Assembly (NCBI GenBank): GCA_902493345.1
Contig: CABUPM010000077.1
Coordinates: forward strand, 1 to 10,378
Direction: 5' to 3'
Source of the DNA: an uncultured Eubacteriales bacterium
GTDB taxonomy: Bacteria; Bacillota; Clostridia; Lachnospirales; Bianqueaceae
Length of the DNA: 10,378 bases
This document shows, piece by piece, positions 1 to 6,721 of this stretch. The position numbers were made by a program, and so were the translations under genes. The notes beneath the pieces are model-generated. The model ran no database searches and was not told where the DNA came from. It was given only the letters and a program-made list of their open reading frames with translations. Positions within the stretch are counted from its first letter, which is position 1, and each line of letters opens with the position of its first letter.

Positions 1-1527
1 GAGCTGCTCTACAGCAGAGGCGAGGAAATGCGGCCGGCAGACCGCTCTTCCAGAGCTGTTCTGGGCGCGGTGTCCGGGCAGGAGAGCCGGTCGCTTTATG
101 TTCATCAGGTGGAAGAGAACGGAGAATATAAGAGCGTAGGGGATTACGCCGTACCGGTATTCAGAGACGGAGAGATCTGGTATATTGTTCTGCTGCGCCA
201 GTCCGTGACGGATATTGAGGAAACGATGCAGAACAATGTGATGATCATTCTGATGGCATCGCTCCTCGCGATTGCGGTATCCGCGATCTTGGCGTATATT
301 TTGGCAACAGGCATCGCACGTCCGATACAGAGGCTGAACCACAGAACCAAAGAGTTGGCCACAGGCAATCTGGATGCCGCGGATGATCTGCCGAAGCATA
401 CCGGGTCGTCGGACGAGATCGAAGAGCTGGAGAATAATTTCAGCCATATGGCACAGGAACTGAGCAGAATTCTCTCAGAGACCAGCAGCGAGAAAAACAA
501 GCTGGAGACGATCTTCCACTATATGGCAGATGGCTTGGTCGTGTATGATATCAACGGCTATGTCGTACAATGTAATCCGGCAGCGCTGGAGCTGATGGGC
601 AAGGGAATCCGCAATGAATCCTTTGGAGAGGCCTTCCCCAAGGAGCATTTTGCGACGCTTCTCTATAGTCCGTCCGGGACGATCGCGGAGCGGATGCTGG
701 AGCTGGACGGACATGCCGTGCGCGCGGAATTCGCGGCATACGGCAATAAAGACGGCGCGTCCGAGGGACTGATCGTCGTATTGCAGGATGTGACAGAGCA
801 GCGCCGGGCGGAAGCGATGCAGAGGGAGTTTGTGGCCAATGTATCGCATGAGCTGCGGACGCCGGTGACAACGGTCAAGAGCTATGTAGAGACGATTTTG
901 GACGGGAATATTCGGGAGGAGGAGACGCTGGTTCCTTTTCTGAATGTGATCGATCAGGAGTCGGATCGGATGACTTCGTTGATTGCGGAGCTTTTGGAGC
1001 TCTCCCGGATTGATAATCGACAGGTGCAGCTGCGGATGGAGGAAGTTGATCTGACCGAGCTTTTGGCAGACTGTGTGCGGCGGTATCGGATTCATTCCGA
1101 GAAAAAGAATCAGACGATGGAGATGCGTCCGGATTGTCCGGAGGTCCCGGTGCTGTGCGACCGTTCACGGATTGAGCAGGTGATTCGGAATGTTTTAATC
1201 AATGCGGTGAATTATAGTCCGGAAGGCGCGGCAGTGACAGCATGGAGCAGTATCGATACGCACCGTGGCGAAGGTACCCTGCATATTGCGGATACAGGTA
1301 TGGGAATCCCGCATAAGGAGCAGAAGAGGATTTTTGAACGCTTTTATCGAGTAGATAAAGCGCGTTCCCGCTCTTCCGGCGGAACGGGACTGGGTCTTGC
1401 GATCGCAAAGGAGATGATGGAGATGCATCAGGGAAGAATCGAAGTGGAGAGCGTCCCGGGAAAGGGAAGCGTTTTTCACCTGATCTTTCCGCTCTATAGA
1501 AAGGAATCGGAGGATGAGGAAGAATAA
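1..1527 (+). CDS. walK: WalK-like sensor histidine kinase, 5' truncated by window edge
   Basis: Membrane histidine kinase that would phosphorylate a WalR-type response regulator (presumably encoded just upstream, outside the window) to control cell-wall metabolism. The frame is open from base 1, so the N-terminus and first membrane segment are missing; 508 codons remain. Counting from base 1, residues 1-78 are the end of an extracellular sensor domain, about 80-104 a membrane helix, 105-155 HAMP (RPIQRLNHRTKELATGNLD), about 165-265 PAS (FHYMADGLVVYDINGYVV), then HisKA with phospho-accepting His283 in FVANVSHELRTP. The ATPase domain follows, with N box (NVLINAVNYS), G1 (DTGMGIP), F box (IFERFYRVDKARS) and G2 (GGTGLGLAI). 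All catalytic motifs are intact. The HAMP-PAS-HisKA-HATPase order and the YycH/YycI-like genes behind it favour WalK over PhoR. The stop overlaps the next start by 14 bases. Confidence 0.9.
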   Translation, partial: ELLYSRGEEMRPADRSSRAVLGAVSGQESRSLYVHQVEENGEYKSVGDYAVPVFRDGEIWYIVLLRQSVTDIEETMQNNVMIILMASLLAIAVSAILAYILATGIARPIQRLNHRTKELATGNLDAADDLPKHTGSSDEIEELENNFSHMAQELSRILSETSSEKNKLETIFHYMADGLVVYDINGYVVQCNPAALELMGKGIRNESFGEAFPKEHFATLLYSPSGTIAERMLELDGHAVRAEFAAYGNKDGASEGLIVVLQDVTEQRRAEAMQREFVANVSHELRTPVTTVKSYVETILDGNIREEETLVPFLNVIDQESDRMTSLIAELLELSRIDNRQVQLRMEEVDLTELLADCVRRYRIHSEKKNQTMEMRPDCPEVPVLCDRSRIEQVIRNVLINAVNYSPEGAAVTAWSSIDTHRGEGTLHIADTGMGIPHKEQKRIFERFYRVDKARSRSSGGTGLGLAIAKEMMEMHQGRIEVESVPGKGSVFHLIFPLYRKESEDEEE

Positions 1528-2008
1528 ATGGCTCCTGATACTCTTCGTATTCTGTTTGGCTGTGGTTCCGGCGTATGGCGCGGGGCTGGAGGAACGCATC
1601 GCATGGGTGATGGATCTGTCAGACAGAGAGATTCACTGGACGGAGAGTGTGGATCATCTGGGAACTTTTTCCTGGAGCAGGCAGGAGGGCGCGACACTGG
1701 ATACATTTGCGAAAGAATTGGATCTGACAGGAACGGCCGAGCCGGGAACTTTCATATATTATGGTATAGTGCTGCAGGAAAAGGGAGAACTGAATCTCTG
1801 GGAGAAACATAGAGTGGAGGTAGGTTCTTCTGGACTTGTTCAGGAGAGCATCGTTTTGCCGCGTGTCGGTCAGCAGTACCTGGTCGTTTTTGCGGAGAAC
1901 GGTGATATTCTGTATGGACATTATTACACAGTGGACCGCAGAGAAGAAGCACTGGAAGGGGAATTGGAGAACTTCTGGCTGAATCTGTATGAGGTGTGTT
2001 CCTCATGA
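1514..2008 (+). CDS. Small exported protein of unknown function in the Wal operon
   Basis: A 164-residue protein I do not recognise. It begins with a clear signal peptide: positive MRKNK, hydrophobic WLLILFVFCLAVV, and a possible signal peptidase site after Ala-Tyr-Gly (residue 22). Cys14 does not sit in a lipobox, so a lipoprotein is unlikely. The mature part (about 140 residues) has alternating hydrophobic/polar stretches (FIYYGIVLQ, QQYLVVFAENGDILYGHYY) that suggest a beta-rich fold, with no catalytic motif. The start is ATG 1514, because AAGGA (1501-1505) lies 8 bases upstream; the GGAGG at 1509-1513 touches the ATG and is too close to serve it. It overlaps the kinase by 14 bases and the next gene by ATGA, so it is translationally coupled on both sides. 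Its position between WalK and the YycH-like protein suggests an extracytoplasmic role in the same signalling system; this is inference only. Confidence 0.75.
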   Translation: MRKNKWLLILFVFCLAVVPAYGAGLEERIAWVMDLSDREIHWTESVDHLGTFSWSRQEGATLDTFAKELDLTGTAEPGTFIYYGIVLQEKGELNLWEKHRVEVGSSGLVQESIVLPRVGQQYLVVFAENGDILYGHYYTVDRREEALEGELENFWLNLYEVCSS

Positions 2009-3324
2009 AGAAGCATACGATAGGAATATGGATTTATGGTATCTGCATAGCGCTCCTGACGTTTACCGCAGTCTGGCAGGCGGCTTCCTTTTTGAGACTG
2101 TGGACCAATCGAGGCAGAGCCTATACGAATCCAAACGGTGTGACAGAAGAATTGGATCGGGAGACGGGGCTGATGCGGCCGATACGAATCTATGCCTCAT
2201 CCGGACGCAGAGAGGGACGCGCGTGCCTTGTAAATGGCCAGACAGCTCATTATACCGCGATATATAACGCTTCCTGGAATTTTTTAAAGGCGGTTCTAGA
2301 GCAGGGCGCGGAAGCGCAGAAAGTGTCTATAGAGCAATTAAATACGATCGGTGTTGTCTGCCGGTATACCTATAATCTGGAATTATCCGCCGAGATTCTG
2401 AGCGAAGAGACTGGATGGTATTATGGAAGCCAGTTTACCTTTCAGGAGCTGTGGATGGTTCCGGCACAGAGTGTTTTGACAAAGGCCTGCGTGTACCTGG
2501 TGGATTTTCAAGCGGGAACAGCACTGCGCATCCTGGCGGCCAATCTGGGATGGCAGGAGGAGGTCAATCAGGCGCTGGCCGATGAGGTGCAGGAGGTTTG
2601 TTCCGCGCTGGATGAGCTGTATCTGACAGCTTATAGCGTCTATCCGGGAATCTTTCGGGAGAACTTTTACCTCCGGGATCAGAAGGAGCCGGAGATACTG
2701 GTTCCGTGGCGGGAAGTCCCCATAGAATGGAGCGAAGCGCAGGCGAGAGCGTACGCGGAGCGCTTTTCCGCGCATCCGGAGCTTTTACGGGAGGAGACCT
2801 ATGACGCGGACAGCTGGGTCTTTACCGATGACAGGGCCAGCATACGGGTGCAAAAGGACGGTAAGGTGGAATATGTGGCGACACCGGCGGTCAATGAGGC
2901 TGGGAGTAATTTGGGAGAAGCCTATAGAGCAGCGTGGAATTTTCTGCAGGAAGATCTGCGTCAGGAGGAGGAAGTACCGGAAACCTGCCTTAGCCGAATC
3001 GAGGAGACGCCGGAGAGTACGGTCTTTTACATGAATTATAAGGTGGACGACAGAGAGGTTCTGCTGGAGACAGAAGACTATGCGATTCGGATTGAAGTGA
3101 AAAACGGCCAGGTATACCGCTATCAGCGGCGCTGTATCCAGGCGGAGTATAACTCTTATGGGATTCGGACTGTCCAGGATACAGCATTGGATGTTTTAAA
3201 TCGTCAGGCGGGATCGCTGCCGGATACGCTGCAGCTTGTGTACAGAATCTGTTCCGGAGAGGCCGAGCTCTATTGGGGGTTGGAATATTCCGGAGCGCAA
3301 TATTATGAGAAGGTACGGTTATGA
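2005..3324 (+). CDS. yycH: YycH-like membrane-anchored regulator of WalK
   Basis: A 439-residue protein with a short cytoplasmic N-terminus, one membrane helix (about residues 6-28, IGIWIYGICIALLTFTAVW) and a large extracellular part. In Bacillus and Staphylococcus, YycH and YycI contact WalK through their membrane helices and modulate its activity. Family assignment rests on position (after walK, before a YycI-like gene), topology, the RPIRIYASS stretch and the WVFTDDRASIRVQKDGKVEY stretch, which resemble the YycH pattern; overall similarity to the Bacillus protein is likely low. Two related motifs, ASWNFLKAVLEQG (Trp91) and AAWNFLQEDLRQ (Trp311), hint at an internal duplication. ATG 2005 is chosen over GTG 1996 because it gives a 4-base ATGA overlap with the previous stop and has GAGGTG (1991-1996) 8 bases upstream. 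It overlaps the next gene by ATGA. Confidence 0.72.
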   Translation: MKKHTIGIWIYGICIALLTFTAVWQAASFLRLWTNRGRAYTNPNGVTEELDRETGLMRPIRIYASSGRREGRACLVNGQTAHYTAIYNASWNFLKAVLEQGAEAQKVSIEQLNTIGVVCRYTYNLELSAEILSEETGWYYGSQFTFQELWMVPAQSVLTKACVYLVDFQAGTALRILAANLGWQEEVNQALADEVQEVCSALDELYLTAYSVYPGIFRENFYLRDQKEPEILVPWREVPIEWSEAQARAYAERFSAHPELLREETYDADSWVFTDDRASIRVQKDGKVEYVATPAVNEAGSNLGEAYRAAWNFLQEDLRQEEEVPETCLSRIEETPESTVFYMNYKVDDREVLLETEDYAIRIEVKNGQVYRYQRRCIQAEYNSYGIRTVQDTALDVLNRQAGSLPDTLQLVYRICSGEAELYWGLEYSGAQYYEKVRL

Positions 3325-4100
3325 CGAATTGGAGGACGATTCATACGGTGCTGCTCTTGCTTCTGATTCTGGTGAATCTGGGGCTCTTCTGGGCGAACCG
3401 GATGGAAATGGACCGTTTGTACTCGGCTTCGGACGAGGAGCTGGAGAGAGTATTGGCGCTGTATGACAGAGAAAACATCCGGGTAGATGCCGTGCTGCGG
3501 CGGGAGGGATATCCCAAGGCACCGGCCATTTTGGGCGGCGCCGATTTTTTGACGACGGAGCTTGTGGAGAAAATCTTGGGGACAGAATATCGGACTGCGT
3601 ACATGGATGCCAGGCAGAGACGGTATACTAAGGGAGAAGAGTCCATTTTGTTGGATCCGGAGGGACATAGGTTGGTCTATACCGGAGTATTGAAGGAGGA
3701 GAGCGTAGAGAAAATAGCCGCGCGGTGCCTTACGGGATGGATCTGTACAGAATACGAAGAGAACCGATGGGTCTATGTGCAGAAAAAAGAGGATCTGTAT
3801 CTGTATTATAACCGGGCGGAGTTTTTGGTATCCGACGAGGGACAGATTACACTGGAGCTGCAATATTATGAGCCGCTTGGATATGAGACAACGACGCGGG
3901 AAGTGCGTCCCTTGGATGAACTCATGTACGGAGCATTGCGGGAGATCCTGCAGCGTTCGCCGGAAGGAGCCGTGCTGCAGGAGATTCGATACGGATATGA
4001 TCTGGACCCTTACAGGGATGCCGTATATTGTCTGGAATTTGCCTTAGATAATGGAAAAACAGTACGTATAAACGCGTATTCTGGCGAAATATTAAACTAA
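3321..4100 (+). CDS. yycI: YycI-like membrane-anchored regulator of WalK
   Basis: A 259-residue protein with the YycI-type N-terminus: a short cytoplasmic piece with Trp4 (MTNWRTIHT), then a membrane helix at about residues 9-25 (LLLLLILVNLGLFWA), then an extracellular domain rich in charged residues. The C-terminus (CLEFALDNGKTVRINAYSGEIL) matches the family habit of ending in a strand-turn-strand with an N-A-x-x-G-E motif. In the classical system YycI pairs with YycH and tunes WalK through membrane-helix contacts. The start is supported by GAGAAGG (3307-3313) 7 bases upstream and an ATGA overlap with the preceding gene. It is the last gene of the cluster; no walJ follows, and no convincing terminator is seen after its stop, so some transcripts may continue into murA. 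Confidence 0.78.
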   Translation: MTNWRTIHTVLLLLLILVNLGLFWANRMEMDRLYSASDEELERVLALYDRENIRVDAVLRREGYPKAPAILGGADFLTTELVEKILGTEYRTAYMDARQRRYTKGEESILLDPEGHRLVYTGVLKEESVEKIAARCLTGWICTEYEENRWVYVQKKEDLYLYYNRAEFLVSDEGQITLELQYYEPLGYETTTREVRPLDELMYGALREILQRSPEGAVLQEIRYGYDLDPYRDAVYCLEFALDNGKTVRINAYSGEILN

Positions 4101-4114
4101 GACGACAAAAAGTA

Positions 4115-4142
4115 AGATAGCGCTTGAAATCAGTGCCTATCT
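4115..4142 (+). repeat. Inverted repeat bracketing the murA -35 box
   Basis: AGATAG (4115-4120) and CTATCT (4137-4142) are perfect 6-base inverted arms separated by 16 bases, with the -35 hexamer of the murA promoter inside. It could be a regulator binding site or a weak hairpin. No run of T follows, so it is not a convincing terminator. Arms this short can arise by chance. Confidence 0.3.
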
Positions 4143-4152
4143 GTGTTAGAAT
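4124..4152 (+). promoter_or_regulatory. Sigma-A promoter with extended -10 for murA
   Basis: TTGAAA (4124-4129), a 17-base spacer, and TAGAAT (4147-4152) preceded by TG (4144-4145), which makes an extended -10. Transcription should start near 4159, giving a leader of about 58 bases. The leader contains TGTCGG twice (4162-4167 and 4177-4182) but no structure I can name. This lets murA-rlmH be expressed independently of the Wal operon. Confidence 0.75.
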
Positions 4153-4216
4153 GAAGCTAGGTGTCGGGACGGGAAATGTCGGCATCAGAAGTTAGGCTGA
4201 TTGAGAGGATATAGAA

Positions 4217-5506
4217 ATGGAAAGAATCAGAATTCAGGGTGAGCAGCCTTTAAAAGGATCCGTATGCATCAGTGGAGCTAAAAATGCTGCAGTAGCCATT
4301 ATTCCTGCTGCGCTTTTGGCGGATGATTTGGTAGAGCTTGAGAATGTTCCTCATATTGCGGACATCAAGAATCTGGTAGCGGTTTTGCGGGAGATGGGTG
4401 TTCGGCTCAACTATAAAGATGAACATACACTGATGATTGACAGCCGGGGACTTAGTAACCAGTGTGTAGATATGGAAGGCGTCCGTAAAATGCGGGCTTC
4501 TTATTATCTTTTGGGCGTGCTGTTGGGACGTTTTGGCAAAGCGGAAGTGGCTTTCCCAGGCGGATGCAACTTCGGACAGCGTCCGATCGATCTGCATCTG
4601 AAGGGCTTTGAAGCGATGGGCGCGACGGTGGATGCCGGTGATGTGATTCGAGTAGAAGCCAAAGACCTGTGCGGAGCCAATGTGTTTCTGGATGTGGTCA
4701 GCGTGGGCGCGACGATCAATATCATGCTGGCGGCAGTCCGTGCCAAGGGGACAACGATTATCAGCAATGCGGCCAAGGAACCGCATGTAGTAGATACAGC
4801 CAATTTCTTAAACAGTATGGGAGCCAAGATCAGCGGCGCCGGTACGGATCGCGTTGTGATCCGGGGCGTGGAAAAGCTGCATGGAACTTCTTACGCGATT
4901 ATCCCGGATCAGATTGAGGCCGGTACCTATATGGTAGCGGCAGCCATCACCGGCGGCGATGTTGTGGTTCAGAATATTATTCCCAGACATATGGACGCGA
5001 TTTCAGCCAAGCTGAGCGAGATGGGCGTGACCATCGAAGAGATGGACGACGCGATTCGCGTAGCGGTGGAGAAGCCGCTTCACGAGATCGTGATCAAGAC
5101 AGCACCGTACCCGGGATTCCCCACGGATATGCAGCCTCAGTTCATGACGTTGATGTCCGTCGTCAACGGCACGAGTATCATCACAGAAAATGTATGGGAG
5201 AATCGTTTCCAATATGTGGCGCAGCTGTGCAAGATGGGCGCGGATATCAGTGTGGACGGCCGGATTGCTGTGGTCAAAGGCGCCAAGCGGCTGAATGGCT
5301 GCACGGTGGAAGCCACGGATCTGCGGGCAGGCGCCGCGATGGTGCTGGCCGGACTGGCAGCCAGAGGGACGACGACTATTACCAACGTAAAGTATATTTA
5401 CCGGGGATATGAGTCCATGGTACAGAAGCTGATCGCTCTGGGAGCCGATATTACCTGTGAGGGCGAGACGCCGGAACTGGTTCTGGTGGAAGGAAACCTG
5501 CGATGA
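4217..5506 (+). CDS. murA: UDP-N-acetylglucosamine 1-carboxyvinyltransferase (MurA)
   Basis: Cytoplasmic enzyme that transfers enolpyruvate from phosphoenolpyruvate to UDP-GlcNAc, the first committed step of peptidoglycan synthesis and the target of fosfomycin. The 429 residues are full length for the family. Visible landmarks are Lys22-Asn23 in SGAKNAA, the active-site loop with Cys117 in FPGGCNFGQRPIDLH (the fosfomycin-reactive Cys115 of E. coli), Asp304 in YPGFPTDMQPQ (general base position), and Arg396 in YIYRGYE (phosphoenolpyruvate-binding arginine position). The residue before that Arg is Tyr, where I recall an acidic residue in E. coli-type enzymes. The cysteine loop predicts fosfomycin sensitivity. 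ATG 4217 follows AGAGGA (4204-4209) at 7 bases. It has its own promoter and overlaps rlmH by ATGA. Clostridia often carry two murA paralogues; which one this is cannot be decided here. Confidence 0.95.
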   Translation: MERIRIQGEQPLKGSVCISGAKNAAVAIIPAALLADDLVELENVPHIADIKNLVAVLREMGVRLNYKDEHTLMIDSRGLSNQCVDMEGVRKMRASYYLLGVLLGRFGKAEVAFPGGCNFGQRPIDLHLKGFEAMGATVDAGDVIRVEAKDLCGANVFLDVVSVGATINIMLAAVRAKGTTIISNAAKEPHVVDTANFLNSMGAKISGAGTDRVVIRGVEKLHGTSYAIIPDQIEAGTYMVAAAITGGDVVVQNIIPRHMDAISAKLSEMGVTIEEMDDAIRVAVEKPLHEIVIKTAPYPGFPTDMQPQFMTLMSVVNGTSIITENVWENRFQYVAQLCKMGADISVDGRIAVVKGAKRLNGCTVEATDLRAGAAMVLAGLAARGTTTITNVKYIYRGYESMVQKLIALGADITCEGETPELVLVEGNLR

Positions 5507-5970
5507 AGATTACGATTCTCTGCGTTGGGAAAATTAAGGAGAAATTTTATAAAGACGCTTTGGCAGAGTATGCCAAGCGTCTTTTAGCGTATTGCAGTTT
5601 GGATGTGATCGAGGTAGCCGATGAACGCACCGCGGAAGGAGAGGAAGCCAGAATCCTGGAAAAAGAAGGCCAGCGGATTCTGGGACGTCTACCCGAGCAC
5701 GCGTACATTGTGGCGCTGTGTATCGACGGAAAACAAAGGGACTCCGTCGGGATGGCACGATGGATAGAGGATCTGACCAATCATGGACAGTCCCATATCG
5801 TTTTTATCATCGGCGGCTCCTGCGGACTTTCTCCGCAGGTTATAGCGCGGGCGGATGAAAAGATCAGTTTTTCCAAGCTGACCTTTCCGCACCAGCTGAT
5901 GCGCGTGATTTTAAGTGAACAGATCTACAGAAGTTTCCGAATCATCAAGGGCGAACCCTATCATAAATGA
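5503..5970 (+). CDS. rlmH: 23S rRNA (pseudouridine1915-N3)-methyltransferase RlmH
   Basis: SPOUT-class methyltransferase that uses S-adenosylmethionine to methylate pseudouridine 1915 in helix 69 of 23S rRNA, acting on assembled 70S ribosomes. The 155-residue length is normal (about 155-160). Seen in the sequence: N-terminus MKITILCVGKIKEKF, the glycine-rich cofactor loop IIGGSCGLS (residues 102-110, with Cys where the Staphylococcus protein has Asn), SFSKLTFPHQLMRV (122-134), and the conserved C-terminal tail YRSFRIIKGEPYHK needed for catalysis. The start at 5503 forms an ATGA overlap with murA and has AAGGA (5490-5494) 8 bases upstream, so the two are translationally coupled. In staphylococci rlmH also lies near the wal locus and its 3' end is the insertion site of SCC elements; here the next gene is a convergent regulator with no recombinase. 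Confidence 0.96.
   Translation: MKITILCVGKIKEKFYKDALAEYAKRLLAYCSLDVIEVADERTAEGEEARILEKEGQRILGRLPEHAYIVALCIDGKQRDSVGMARWIEDLTNHGQSHIVFIIGGSCGLSPQVIARADEKISFSKLTFPHQLMRVILSEQIYRSFRIIKGEPYHK
5959..5970 (+). other. SCC-type attachment core at the 3' end of rlmH
   Basis: TATCATAAATGA, encoding the final Tyr-His-Lys-stop of RlmH, equals the core of the staphylococcal SCC attachment site as I know it. Nothing indicates use here: no second copy, no ccr recombinase, and the downstream gene ends 3 bases later. It is best read as a potential site kept by protein conservation. Confidence 0.4.
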
Positions 5971-5973
5971 ATT

Positions 5974-6627
5974 TTACAGCCCGGCCGAATCAGTAAGATA
6001 AACCTGGAGAACGGCCTGCTGCAAAGAGGGGGACCACAGAGAGTTAAAATACTCCTGCAGAGCGTGATCGATCAGCATGATGTAGCGGCTGAGCCGCTCC
6101 GCGATGACTTCCGGATCATCGGTCGCCTCAAAGAGCTTCGGAAGCGCGATGACACGCTGGAATCTGCCGCCGGACGGATCAGGAGACGGATCGATTGTGA
6201 AAAGCTGCAGGGCACTAGCGTCGATAGCGGCGAGAAGCCGCAAAAACGCGTCGATATGGTCCCGAAGGTCGGACGAGGTGGAGCGAGAGGAGATCTTTAC
6301 AGATCCCATGGGATGACCATGGTCGCTGATCAATTCGAAACTGTAACGGATACTGGGATTATATTTGAATTTTACATAGGTGGCCACTTCCATACTGCCC
6401 AGATCAGAACGGATATGGAGCTGCAGTGCAGGAGTAGCTTTGCTCATATGGTCCGCGGTTCGCCGCACGATCAGACGGGTTTTCTGCTCCGGTGTGGAGA
6501 GTCCGACTTCTCTGGCCAGAAGGTGGTCGATCATCTGAGAACGGCTGATTCCTTTTTCATAGGCCATGCGGTCAATTTTTTCAACGACAGCATCTGTCAG
6601 AATCAGGCTGTACATCGTTTTGGTCAT
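5974..6627 (-). CDS. Ribbon-helix-helix (CopG/Arc-type) DNA-binding protein with uncharacterised C-terminal domain
   Basis: A 217-residue protein. Residues 4-45 (TMYSLILTDAVVEKIDRMAYEKGISRSQMIDHLLARE) follow the ribbon-helix-helix plan: a short beta strand that would insert in the DNA major groove, helix 1, a turn with Gly-Ile-Ser-Arg-Ser, and helix 2. Residues 60-145 contain VKFKYNPSIRYSFEL and a strand-rich segment that I associate with a family of clostridial regulators of unknown target; the rest (160-217) looks helical. It is probably an autoregulated repressor. ATG 6627 is preceded by GGAAGG/AAGGTG (complement of 6633-6640) and a near-perfect promoter; a second ATG four codons in is possible but worse placed. 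A 226-codon frame on the other strand covers the same DNA but lacks protein-like features. The gene converges on rlmH and diverges from the rhamnosidase, whose promoter it could also control. Confidence 0.82.
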   Translation of the reverse strand: MTKTMYSLILTDAVVEKIDRMAYEKGISRSQMIDHLLAREVGLSTPEQKTRLIVRRTADHMSKATPALQLHIRSDLGSMEVATYVKFKYNPSIRYSFELISDHGHPMGSVKISSRSTSSDLRDHIDAFLRLLAAIDASALQLFTIDPSPDPSGGRFQRVIALPKLFEATDDPEVIAERLSRYIMLIDHALQEYFNSLWSPSLQQAVLQVYLTDSAGL

Positions 6628-6641
6628 AATAACACCTTCCT

Positions 6642-6667
6642 TTCACAAATATTGTACACTATTCACA
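6642..6667. repeat. Direct repeat TTCACA at 20-bp spacing, candidate operator
   Basis: TTCACA occurs at 6642-6647 and again at 6662-6667, exactly 20 bases apart (about two helical turns), flanking the -10 box of the minus-strand regulator gene. An inverted pair ACAAAT (6645-6650) / ATTTGT (6671-6676) overlaps it. Ribbon-helix-helix dimers commonly bind short tandem sites on one DNA face, so this fits autoregulation. The link to this protein is inference. Confidence 0.4.
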
Positions 6668-6679
6668 TAAATTTGTCAA
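6651..6679 (-). promoter_or_regulatory. Near-consensus sigma-A promoter of the ribbon-helix-helix gene
   Basis: Read on the minus strand: TTGACA (complement of 6674-6679), a 17-base spacer, then TACAAT (complement of 6651-6656). The start codon lies 23 bases beyond the -10, with a good ribosome binding site between, so the leader is very short. A promoter this strong in front of a regulator gene suggests negative autoregulation. Confidence 0.85.
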
Positions 6680-6706
6680 TCGTTTTATATAATAAGAAAA
6701 ACAAAA

Positions 6707-6721
6707 TTGAAAGCGCTTGTA
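6707..6721 (+). promoter_or_regulatory. cre-like site (CcpA catabolite repression) at the rhamnosidase promoter
   Basis: TTGAAAGCGCTTGTA matches the Bacillus cre consensus WTGNAARCGNWWWCA at 13 of 15 positions and contains the palindrome AAGCGCTT. It overlaps the -35 hexamer (6717-6722), a place where bound CcpA would block RNA polymerase. Repression by preferred sugars is normal for plant-glycan enzymes. Another LacI-family regulator is possible, since they share the central CG half-site style. Confidence 0.65.

Noticed and set aside
475..1095. A 206-codon minus-strand frame within the kinase gene
   Set aside because: It mirrors the conserved PAS/HisKA coding region; composition is rich in His, Arg and Leu as expected for an antisense shadow.
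4146..4216. A riboswitch or structured leader before murA
   Set aside because: The leader is only about 58 bases, with a twice-occurring TGTCGG but no stable stem, terminator or anti-terminator pair visible.
5971..6640. Integrated SCC or other mobile island after rlmH
   Set aside because: There is only one copy of the attachment core in the window, with no recombinase, no flanking repeat and a normal-looking regulator gene next to it.
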